From an uncultured Clostridia bacterium (lineage in GTDB: Bacteria > Bacillota > Clostridia > CAKSNL01 > HGM11501), in contig CAKSNL010000001.1 of assembly GCA_934476235.1 (NCBI GenBank), positions 496,001 through 560,000 on the forward strand: a stretch of DNA of 64,000 bases, in the 5' to 3' direction. The translations under genes were made by a program, and so were the position numbers. The notes beneath the pieces were generated by a model, which saw nothing but the letters and a program-made list of their open reading frames with translations, was not told the DNA's origin and did not search any database. Shown here in pieces: positions 27,103 to 34,164 of the stretch (its first letter is position 1; each line of letters begins with the position of its first letter).

Positions 27103-27115
27103 ATAAATTCCTCCT

Positions 27116-27556
27116 TTAAGCGCCCGCCATCATGCTCATATAAAGCATGAACACGGCAACGACTATAGCAGTTGTTAAAAGTGCGGAAAGCACGAAATAG
27201 AGCTTGCCGCGCTCCTTTCCCGATACCAAAAGCGCAAGAACCGACGAGATAATGACCGGAGGCGCAAAATCCAAAAGCGCGTAAAGTGCGCCGGATGTGC
27301 CGGCAAGCGAAATATACGCCTCATAAAGGCTTCGCCCGTCCTTTAATAAAATGCCCGGTCCGAAGGTTATCCAGAGAATATAGATAAGCCCCGTCAAAAC
27401 TCCCGCGGCAGCGGCGAGAAAACTTCTTTTCTTCCTCGCGGAGCGCGCTGAAAGCCTCTCCATCGCCCTGTGCATTTCCTCCTCGTGGCGGAGCCTTTCA
27501 GCCGCCTCATCCTTATCAAGCTCGGTCTGATCGTATTTTTTATCGCCCGTATACAT
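27116..27556 (-). CDS. Small membrane protein of unknown function
   Basis: About 146 residues. A charged N-terminal helix rich in Glu/Arg (about 8-40) precedes three hydrophobic segments: near 48-70 (AAAAGVLTGLIYILWITFG), about 90-112 (LLDFAPPVIISSVLALLV) and about 117-142. I place the start at 27556 (MYTGDKK) with GGAG upstream; the earlier in-frame ATG at 27583 lies at the predicted transcript start. It is co-transcribed with DegV. I do not recognise the family. Confidence 0.72.
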   Translation of the reverse strand: MYTGDKKYDQTELDKDEAAERLRHEEEMHRAMERLSARSARKKRSFLAAAAGVLTGLIYILWITFGPGILLKDGRSLYEAYISLAGTSGALYALLDFAPPVIISSVLALLVSGKERGKLYFVLSALLTTAIVVAVFMLYMSMMAGA

Positions 27557-27591
27557 AGATAAAAGGCTCCTTTCCGCAATCATACTGTTTT

Positions 27592-27620
27592 ATTATACTA
27601 TATTTTTTCCGTTTTGGCAA
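27592..27620 (-). promoter_or_regulatory. Sigma-A promoter of membrane protein-degV unit
   Basis: Minus strand: -35 TTGCCA (27615-27620), 17-nt spacer, -10 TATAAT (27592-27597). The transcript would begin next to the ATG at 27583, which supports using the later ATG at 27556. Confidence 0.72.
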
Positions 27621-27624
27621 GCAT

Positions 27625-27662
27625 AATTTAAAGACGGCAGCTTTCGCCGCCGTCTTTAAATT
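27625..27662 (-). terminator. Terminator overlapping stop of Gfo/Idh gene
   Basis: AATTTAAAGACGGC pairs with GCCGTCTTTAAATT across a 10-nt loop. The outer end overlaps the TAA of the gene that ends at 27661. Confidence 0.78.
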
Positions 27663-28719
27663 ATATCTCCGTTTTAATTGCCTCGCCTGTCTCGGACGAT
27701 TTGAACGCCGCTTCCATAACGCGCATAACTCTTAATGCCTGTTCGGGCTTTATTGTAAGCTCCGCCTTGCCCTCTATCGCGTCAACAAGCTGATAGTACG
27801 TGGGATTTAAGTTATCCTCAACGTCCGTCGGCGCGTGGATCGGAATTTCCTCAACGCTCTCGGGAGAACGGGGTGCCATGGTCTTTGAAGGACCGACCTT
27901 GTTCTTGGCAATCTCCGCGCCCCACGTGTCCTCACGCGACTTGCAGCGGACTATTCTGCCTTCGGAATCCCAGTCGTCAATCTGCAGCGTTCCGTCTGTT
28001 CCGAGAACGTACCATCTGGGATGCTTTATAAAGTTGTTGGTCGAAACCTCAATGTGAGCGGTAACGCCGTTGGAAAGCGTCATCGTCAGTCTGAAATTAT
28101 CGTCAACGTCATAGTGCACCTCATACATTTTGCAGAAAACGTTGGTAACCTTCGCGTCGGGATACATATACATTATCTGGTCGATAAGGTGCACGCCCCA
28201 GTCAAGCATCATTCCGCCGCCCTGCGCCTTTGTCGTGCGCCAGCCTGCCGGAACTCCGCGGGAGCCTTCAACGCGCGACTCGATAACGTAAACGTCGCCC
28301 AAAAGACCTGCCTCAACGCTTCTTTTCATCAGCACAAAGTCTTTATTGACACGCCTGTTCTGATCGACCGTGAAGATCATGCCCGTTTCCTTTGCAACCG
28401 CCATAATGTCCTCAAGATCGGCTGAATTCATGGTCACCGGCTTTTCGCAAAGCACGTTCTTGCCATGGCGGAGCGCATCTATGCAGTAAGCCTTATGTAA
28501 GTCATTGGGAACCGCAACGAGCACAATGTCAATCTCGGGATCGGCATATATCTCCTCAGCGGAGGAATATATGTAAAGTCCGTATCCTCTCGCCGCCTCC
28601 TGCCTTTTGGGATCAATGTCATAAACACCCTTAAGCTCTATCATATCCAGGCATTTGGACTGGTTAAAGTGATGTGTTGCCATGCCGCCGAATCCGATCG
28701 ACGCAACCTTATGCAGCAT
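27661..28719 (-). CDS. Gfo/Idh/MocA-family oxidoreductase
   Basis: A 352-residue NAD(P)-dependent dehydrogenase-type protein. The Rossmann motif is ASIGFGGMATHH, the family lysine lies in CEKPVTMNS, and the second domain has the GGGMMLDWGVHLIDQ segment with the expected catalytic Asp/His. It lies 32 nt after a sugar-isomerase-like TIM barrel, a pair common in inositol and unusual-sugar catabolism. The substrate is not determinable here. No specific regulator is adjacent. Confidence 0.9.
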   Translation of the reverse strand: MLHKVASIGFGGMATHHFNQSKCLDMIELKGVYDIDPKRQEAARGYGLYIYSSAEEIYADPEIDIVLVAVPNDLHKAYCIDALRHGKNVLCEKPVTMNSADLEDIMAVAKETGMIFTVDQNRRVNKDFVLMKRSVEAGLLGDVYVIESRVEGSRGVPAGWRTTKAQGGGMMLDWGVHLIDQIMYMYPDAKVTNVFCKMYEVHYDVDDNFRLTMTLSNGVTAHIEVSTNNFIKHPRWYVLGTDGTLQIDDWDSEGRIVRCKSREDTWGAEIAKNKVGPSKTMAPRSPESVEEIPIHAPTDVEDNLNPTYYQLVDAIEGKAELTIKPEQALRVMRVMEAAFKSSETGEAIKTEI

Positions 28720-28751
28720 AAAAAATCAATTCCTTTCCTCTTTGGATGCGG

Positions 28752-29717
28752 TTATACCCACCACATGTTTCCGGGATTCTCGTAAATAAGCACGTCCTTC
28801 AAGAAGGAAACCGCTTTTTCAAGACCCTCTTTGCTCGACATAAGCGCGTCCTCATGCTCGATGCTGATCGCTCCGTCGTAGCCTATTAATTTAAGCGCGC
28901 TGATAATGTCGTTCCACACTTCCTTACCGTGACCGTAGCCGATGGTGCGGAAGCTCCACGAACGCCCGGAAAGATCGGCATAGCTCTTGGTGTCAAGCAC
29001 ACCGTTAATTTCCGTGTTTCTCTTGTCGATCGCCGTATCCTTCGCGTGGAAGTGATAGATCGCGCCCTTTAAATACTTGATTGCCGCAGCCGGGTTGATT
29101 CCCTGCCAGAAAAGGTGGCTGGGGTCAAAGTTCGCGCCGATGATATCGCCGACCGCGTTTCTTAACTTCAAGAGTGTTTCGGGATTGTATACCGCGAAGC
29201 CGGGATGCATTTCAAACGCGATCTTCCTTATGGAATGAGCCTTTGCAAACTCCGCCATGTCCTTCCAGTAGGGGATTATTTTCTCCTCCCACTGCCACTT
29301 TAATATATCGCCGTATTCGTTGGGCCATGCGCAGGTTACCCAGTTGGGATTTTTGGATTCCTCGCAGTCGCCGGGGCAGCCGGAAAATCCGACAACCGTG
29401 TCAACTCCGAGCGCTTCTGCGGCAAGTATCGCGTTCTTAAACTGATTGTGCCAGCTTTCAGCCAGCTCCTTATTCGGATGAAGGGGATTTCCGTGGCAGC
29501 TTATTGCCGAAATCTCGATATCATACTTTTTAAGAAGCTCCTTATATGCCTTTATTTTATCGGGCTTTCCTATAAGCTCCTCGGGCTTTAAATGTGTGTT
29601 TCCGGGGTATCCGCCGGCACCGATTTCGATGCACTGAACGCCGAGCGAATGAAGATATGAAAGTGCATCCTCAAAGCTATAGGTTGCAAGTACGGGGTTC
29701 ATAACTCCTAATTTCAT
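28752..29717 (-). CDS. Sugar isomerase/epimerase-like TIM barrel
   Basis: A 321-residue xylose-isomerase-like barrel (IolE/YcjR-type). Metal-ligand blocks: ISCHGNPLHPN, AFEMHPGFAVYN, ANFDPSHLFWQGI, YHFHAKDTAID and SIEHEDALM. I chose the ATG at 29717, which has AAGGAGG 8 nt upstream; a longer frame reaching 29840 runs through the promoter region. It forms an operon with the Gfo/Idh gene and is a candidate partner in 3-keto-sugar or inositol-type conversion. Confidence 0.85.
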   Translation of the reverse strand: MKLGVMNPVLATYSFEDALSYLHSLGVQCIEIGAGGYPGNTHLKPEELIGKPDKIKAYKELLKKYDIEISAISCHGNPLHPNKELAESWHNQFKNAILAAEALGVDTVVGFSGCPGDCEESKNPNWVTCAWPNEYGDILKWQWEEKIIPYWKDMAEFAKAHSIRKIAFEMHPGFAVYNPETLLKLRNAVGDIIGANFDPSHLFWQGINPAAAIKYLKGAIYHFHAKDTAIDKRNTEINGVLDTKSYADLSGRSWSFRTIGYGHGKEVWNDIISALKLIGYDGAISIEHEDALMSSKEGLEKAVSFLKDVLIYENPGNMWWV

Positions 29718-29824
29718 AAACTTTTCCTCCTTATAATAGCGATATAAAAGCTTTTTATATCCTGTTCTACGCATATTATAATACGAATCAAAAATAATTT
29801 CTACTACTACATTGACCTTTTGTT

Positions 29825-29847
29825 GCACAATTTTGACCAAAATGTGC
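29825..29847. promoter_or_regulatory. Near-palindrome between divergent genes
   Basis: GCACAATTTTG and CAAAATGTGC form an imperfect inverted repeat around ACC, one base short of perfect. It lies just upstream of the -35 of the SLOG gene and upstream of the TIM-barrel operon. It is a candidate operator. The rest of this 227-bp spacer shows only AT-rich promoter-like sequence. Confidence 0.5.
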
Positions 29848-29868
29848 CGATTTTTTTAATTCCTGCAC

Positions 29869-29897
29869 TTGAATATCCCCCGATAATGTGCTAAAAT
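29869..29897 (+). promoter_or_regulatory. Sigma-A promoter of SLOG gene
   Basis: -35 TTGAAT (29869-29874), 17-nt spacer, -10 TAAAAT (29892-29897). The ATG of the gene is 47 bp downstream. Confidence 0.7.
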
Positions 29898-29944
29898 AGC
29901 TTGTATACCAAACTCCGGATTTTTAACAAGGAGAAGTAAGCATT

Positions 29945-30430
29945 ATGGAAAACGATCAAAAAAAATATACCTGCTGCTTTACCGGGCACAGACCCGAAAA
30001 GCTTCTCTCTCCCGAGAGCGTTATCCGCTCCCGCCTTGCGGAGGAGATAAAAAATGCCTCAGACAGAGGCTATCGCACCTTTATTTCCGGTATGGCAAGG
30101 GGATTTGACATATGGGCGGCTGAGGCGGTAATTGCCGCAAAGGCGAAAAACCCTTCTCTTAAGCTGATATGTGCCGTTCCGCACCCGGGCTTTGAGAAAA
30201 AAAGGAGCTTTTACGAAAAAAATGCATATCAGAGGATCATTGACCGTGCCGACGAGGTACACCTTGTAAGCGAATGGTATTTTGCCGGGTGCTACCAGGT
30301 GAGAAACCGCTGGATGGTTGACCGCTCCTCCCTTGTTATAGCCGGATACTCAGGAGTTCCCTCCGGCACGAGAAATACTATTCTCTATGCCGGGGAAAGC
30401 GCCGTTCCCGTAATCAATATATTAAGATGA
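29945..30430 (+). CDS. SLOG-family protein (YpsA/DUF1273-like)
   Basis: 161 residues with a SLOG Rossmann-like nucleotide-binding fold. Family blocks: CCFTGHRPEKL at the N-terminus, FISGMARGFDIWAAEAV in the middle, and the C-terminal RNRWMVDRSSLVIAGYSG followed by PSGTRNT. SLOG proteins sense or process nucleotide-derived ligands; B. subtilis YpsA is linked to cell division, but orthology is not shown here. It is a single gene with its own promoter and a strong terminator. Confidence 0.85.
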   Translation: MENDQKKYTCCFTGHRPEKLLSPESVIRSRLAEEIKNASDRGYRTFISGMARGFDIWAAEAVIAAKAKNPSLKLICAVPHPGFEKKRSFYEKNAYQRIIDRADEVHLVSEWYFAGCYQVRNRWMVDRSSLVIAGYSGVPSGTRNTILYAGESAVPVINILR

Positions 30431-30462
30431 AAAAGTCCCGTGCTTTAGGCACGGGACTTTTT
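30430..30462. terminator. Bidirectional intrinsic terminator
   Basis: AAAAAGTCCCGTGC and GCACGGGACTTTTT flank a 5-nt loop. It serves both the SLOG gene and the convergent wall-domain protein gene. Confidence 0.93.
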
Positions 30463-30463
30463 G

Positions 30464-32341
30464 TTATTTTGTTTCAAGGCTTGCGAGTACCGCCTCAATC
30501 ATTTTGACGTTTGATTCTGAATATACCAGCTCCGGATAAACGACCGTTATAAATTCCAGAGAATTCTGATTAAGCTTCGCATAAGATGCCATGTAGTAAC
30601 CCGAGTCCTCTTTCGTCGCCTTTGCCACATAATAGGTATAAAGATTCTTGTCGCCGAGCTTTATGTCCGAAACCTCTTTGATGATCTCCTCTTTTTTCTG
30701 TTTGCTTTGGTCCTGCAGTGCAATAATCGCCTCATTTATGTCTTTTTTCTTGGTCGAAACATCGACATATGTTTTATTATAGCCAATCATGATTCCGCTG
30801 GCACTGTCTACATAAGAACTGTCCAACCCGGACACATATGCCTCTTCAAAGGTCACCGGCATCTCGGCAGAGAAGTTTGCCGTCTTTACCGTTTTCATCT
30901 GGCTTCTGTCCTGAGTGTTGGAAAGGATCGTGCCGAGCTTTGATGAGTCAGGTTCACTTACCTTAACAGAATTTATTATTTTATCGATAAGCTCTTTATT
31001 GTCCCTGTCATCTTCGCTTACAAAAACAACGGAAATGCTGTAAACATAGTCTCCGTTTTCAAAAAACACATTCTTAACGTTTCCGTCCAAATTCACACTG
31101 CCCTTGATCGTCTGCGTGTAATAATATCCCGCAAAGCCGGGGAACTGATACCACAAGGGCTCGCTCACTTTTACAAGCGACGGATTGAGCATATCGAAGG
31201 AAAGCTCCCTGTCCGCATTTGCCGCAGCCTCAGCGCTCTTTGCGTCCGATTTTGAAACAACCGAAATAACTATCATCGAATTTCCGGTATTTTTATCAAA
31301 GCTATATGTATCAATGCAAGCATCTTCGTTATAGATATAGTAGTCTGCCGGGATGCTCATTTCAAGCGCGATCATATCGGATTTAAAGAGTCTCATGCCG
31401 TCAACAACGGTTGAAAGGTCATATGTACCGTCCTTCGAGAAGGCAAGCTTAAATGTTTCGCAGAGTCTGACACACTCATTTTTACTTTCCTCGTTGCTGC
31501 TTTCAAAGCAACCGTAAATCTCATAAATGTATTTATCTGTAACAAAGAAGAGGTTGTCTTCAAACGCATCCTTGCTTCTTCCCTGAAAATGCATTGTGCG
31601 GACACCGTCCGACTCGCCCTTGTCAGCCTTAACAAGCGTCGTACCGGAAAAATCGTTCTTTACCTTAGCAAAATACTGATCAAACGAAAAGTCCTCGGGG
31701 ATAACGTCAATTGAAATATAGAACCAGTTGTTATCGTCCTTTGAAAACTCGGTATACGACCCGTCAAAATTTCTGTCGGTCATCTTCATATCCTTGGGAT
31801 TTTCTATTGTCCAGCCGTAGTAGCTGTCGCCGATATAGTCCTCCGTCACCGCTCCGGCAACGGTTTTTCCGCCGTCGGTCTTTTTAGAAAGCTTAACCTT
31901 GATGGCGCCGGTCGAAGCGTCATATGATACCTCGGCTCCGAAGGTCTCGCTTATAAAGCGGAGCGGAACCATAGTTACGCCGGACTCTGACAGTGCGGGT
32001 GCTTCCAGAAGCGTTTCCGCCTTTTTATTTACCTCGGCAACCTTGCTTCCGATGGTGAGCAAAATGTCCACCCCGGGGTATTTTAACGCGATGCTCTTAG
32101 TTTCCCCGTCCCATGTGACCTCCGCGCCGAACGCCTCGGTGATAACGCGCAGGGGCACAAGCGTTACGCCCTCTCCGGCAACATACGGCGTTTCAACCGT
32201 TAATGCATTGCCGTTGACGGACAGTGTCGACTCCCCGACCTTAAAGCTTATCTCAACATCGTTATCCTGTGCAAATGCGGAAAATGCCGAGAAAAGCGCC
32301 AATACCAAAATAAGTGCCGTAAGTTTTTTGATTTTTTTCAT
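30464..32341 (-). CDS. Secreted protein with paired copper-amine-oxidase N-type domain
   Basis: 625 residues from the ATG at 32341, which follows AAGGAG. A signal peptide ends near SAFAQD. Residues about 25-155 hold the wall-associated copper-amine-oxidase N-type repeat (TLVPLRVITEAFGAEVTW, TMVPLRFISETFGAEVSY). Beyond it are several hundred residues with repeated beta-rich segments around DYIGDSYYGWTIENP, DMIALEMSIPADYYIYN and TANFSAEMPVTFEE, which look like two or three PsbP/DcrB-like folds. The exact function is unknown. It is the last gene of a cell-envelope cluster with SGNH hydrolase and HtrA. Confidence 0.8.
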   Translation of the reverse strand: MKKIKKLTALILVLALFSAFSAFAQDNDVEISFKVGESTLSVNGNALTVETPYVAGEGVTLVPLRVITEAFGAEVTWDGETKSIALKYPGVDILLTIGSKVAEVNKKAETLLEAPALSESGVTMVPLRFISETFGAEVSYDASTGAIKVKLSKKTDGGKTVAGAVTEDYIGDSYYGWTIENPKDMKMTDRNFDGSYTEFSKDDNNWFYISIDVIPEDFSFDQYFAKVKNDFSGTTLVKADKGESDGVRTMHFQGRSKDAFEDNLFFVTDKYIYEIYGCFESSNEESKNECVRLCETFKLAFSKDGTYDLSTVVDGMRLFKSDMIALEMSIPADYYIYNEDACIDTYSFDKNTGNSMIVISVVSKSDAKSAEAAANADRELSFDMLNPSLVKVSEPLWYQFPGFAGYYYTQTIKGSVNLDGNVKNVFFENGDYVYSISVVFVSEDDRDNKELIDKIINSVKVSEPDSSKLGTILSNTQDRSQMKTVKTANFSAEMPVTFEEAYVSGLDSSYVDSASGIMIGYNKTYVDVSTKKKDINEAIIALQDQSKQKKEEIIKEVSDIKLGDKNLYTYYVAKATKEDSGYYMASYAKLNQNSLEFITVVYPELVYSESNVKMIEAVLASLETK

Positions 32342-32357
32342 TTTCTTCTCCTTAATT

Positions 32358-32981
32358 TTATTTAAGCTCCTTAAATGCCCTGATCCACTCGTCCGCAATC
32401 ACAGTGTGACCCGCCGCAGTGGGGTGCACCCCGTCCATCAGCCAGTAGGACGCGGGCGCTTTTTTTGCCAGAGCGTCAAACCTGTCCATTAGCGGAACGA
32501 AAGTAAGCCCGTTATCAGACGCGACTCTTTTTGCAGCCTTCGCCTTTTCCTCGGTGTCGCTTCTGAAAACATTCCACTTTTCTTCCGTCGCTCCGCCCTT
32601 CAGAACAAAAGGCTCCAAGATCATAATTTTAATATCGGGTTTTGCCTCTTTTAACTCCCTGACATACATATTATAATAAGCCTCATATTTTTCGGTTGAA
32701 ACGCCGTTACGCTCATTCACCTCGTGCCACACGTCGTTTATCCCGATGAGTATGCTCATAATATCCGGACTAAGATTGACAGCGTCGCGTTTCACCCTTG
32801 CAAGAAGGTCGATAACGCGGTTGCCGCTTATTCCGCGGTTCAAAAACTCATATTCGTTTGGAAAGTCGCATCCCATGCGCCCCGAAACGATGGTCGGATA
32901 CCCGTTTCCGCGAAAAAGATCGTTTGCTCTGTCCCTTCCCGCGTCCGTAATCGAATCTCCCTGAAATAAAATCCTCTTCAT
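32358..32981 (-). CDS. SGNH/GDSL hydrolase
   Basis: A 207-residue esterase-type enzyme. All four SGNH blocks are visible: catalytic Ser10 in FQGDSITDAG, Gly in NRGISGNRV, Asn in LIGINDVWHE and Asp/His in MDGVHPTAAGH. There is no signal peptide, so it is cytoplasmic. It lies 16 nt upstream of the wall-domain protein gene and 24 nt after htrA. It probably deacylates a small ester or glycan. Confidence 0.9.
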   Translation of the reverse strand: MKRILFQGDSITDAGRDRANDLFRGNGYPTIVSGRMGCDFPNEYEFLNRGISGNRVIDLLARVKRDAVNLSPDIMSILIGINDVWHEVNERNGVSTEKYEAYYNMYVRELKEAKPDIKIMILEPFVLKGGATEEKWNVFRSDTEEKAKAAKRVASDNGLTFVPLMDRFDALAKKAPASYWLMDGVHPTAAGHTVIADEWIRAFKELK

Positions 32982-33005
32982 TTTCTTCTCCTTAATTTTG
33001 TATCT

Positions 33006-34100
33006 TTAGTTTATATAAACAGTCTGCGCCTGCCCGTTAAGTGTAATTGTCACCTCTATCTGCCCGCCCGTATATGTTTTCTTTAATGTCTCGTTAAGAT
33101 CCGCAGTCGAGTGGACCTTGATACCGTTGACCTCGGTGATAACGCTTCCCGGTGCGATTTTTTCCTGCTTTGACGCTTTTACGGTGAGCCCCTTTTCCGT
33201 AGGCAGACCGATTTTTGCCTCCCAGGACTGTTCAAGCGTCATGTTAAGCTCTGCGCGGACTATTTTGCCGTTCTTCTCAAATTGGTCGATCGCATAGCGC
33301 ACCGTGTCCGCCGGAATTGCGAACGACATATTTTCGATGCCGATGCCGACATATTTGCTTGAGGTAATTCCGATAAGCTCGCCTCTTAAATTAAGGAGCG
33401 GACCGCCGGAATTTCCGGGATTTATGGTGGTATCCGTCTGCAAAAGCTTGTAATAAGAGTCACTTAAAGCAACGCCGGTGCCCGAAACGATGCCCTTTGT
33501 CACCGTGTTTCGCATCGAAAGCGAGATAGGCGTGCCGATCGCAATAGCCGTCTGCCCGGAAAAAACCGTGTTTTCCTCCGCCATCTTAACCGGTGTGAGA
33601 CCGACCTTATCGACCTTTATCACCGCAAGGTCCGCCACCTCGTCCGAATACAAAATGCGGGCGGGAAGGCTTTCGCCGTTTGCCAAAACAACTGTAATGT
33701 TCGTTATCCCGGCTACAACATGGGCGTTTGTTACAATGTGCCCGTCGCTTTTATAAATGACCCCCGTGCCATGCGCCGTGGGATTGTTAAATTTCGAAGA
33801 TTCGGAGCCCGAAACATAATTGCCTATCACAGCGACTACGGACGGACTGACATTTTCAACGATCTTTGAGACCGCATCGTCCTCCGAAAAGGTGATAAAC
33901 GCGCTTTTTGACACATCGTCCCATCCGACCTCCGCGCCGAGCGCCTCAGACACTGCACGCAGCGGAATATAAGTCCTCCCGTCACTCAGAATCGTTTCCT
34001 CATCAATGCGGATGCCGTTAACATATACGCGCACGTCCGCCGCGCCGGAGCTTGTGATAAGCGAAAACGCCAAAAGTGCCGGCAGTATAATTTTTTTCAT
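33006..34100 (-). CDS. HtrA-like serine protease with N-terminal wall-type domain
   Basis: 364 residues. After a signal peptide (cleavage near SSGAAD), half of a copper-amine-oxidase N-type domain lies at about 24-72 (TYIPLRAVSEALGAEVGW). A trypsin-like protease domain follows with the triad His127 (TNAHVV), Asp157 (ADLAVIK) and Ser231 (NPGNSGGPL). The C-terminal 80 residues are PDZ-like (GLTVKASKQ, GSVITEVNGIKV). Replacing the usual membrane anchor by the wall domain is unusual. It has its own promoter downstream of the penicillin-binding protein gene. Confidence 0.92.
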   Translation of the reverse strand: MKKIILPALLAFSLITSSGAADVRVYVNGIRIDEETILSDGRTYIPLRAVSEALGAEVGWDDVSKSAFITFSEDDAVSKIVENVSPSVVAVIGNYVSGSESSKFNNPTAHGTGVIYKSDGHIVTNAHVVAGITNITVVLANGESLPARILYSDEVADLAVIKVDKVGLTPVKMAEENTVFSGQTAIAIGTPISLSMRNTVTKGIVSGTGVALSDSYYKLLQTDTTINPGNSGGPLLNLRGELIGITSSKYVGIGIENMSFAIPADTVRYAIDQFEKNGKIVRAELNMTLEQSWEAKIGLPTEKGLTVKASKQEKIAPGSVITEVNGIKVHSTADLNETLKKTYTGGQIEVTITLNGQAQTVYIN

Positions 34101-34130
34101 AGTGTTCTCCTTTAAATGTAGTCGCCTTCT

Positions 34131-34159
34131 ATATTACCATATTTTTCTTGATTTTGCAA
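34131..34159 (-). promoter_or_regulatory. Sigma-A promoter of htrA-SGNH-wall protein unit
   Basis: Minus strand: -35 TTGCAA (34154-34159), 17-nt spacer, -10 TAATAT (34131-34136), just after the PBP gene stop. Confidence 0.68.
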
Positions 34160-34164
34160 CAAAT

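Noticed and set aside
33006..34100. Copper binding or amine oxidase activity for the proteins with copper-amine-oxidase N-type domains.
   Set aside because: Only the small N-terminal domain type is present; no catalytic amine oxidase domain or topaquinone site is visible.
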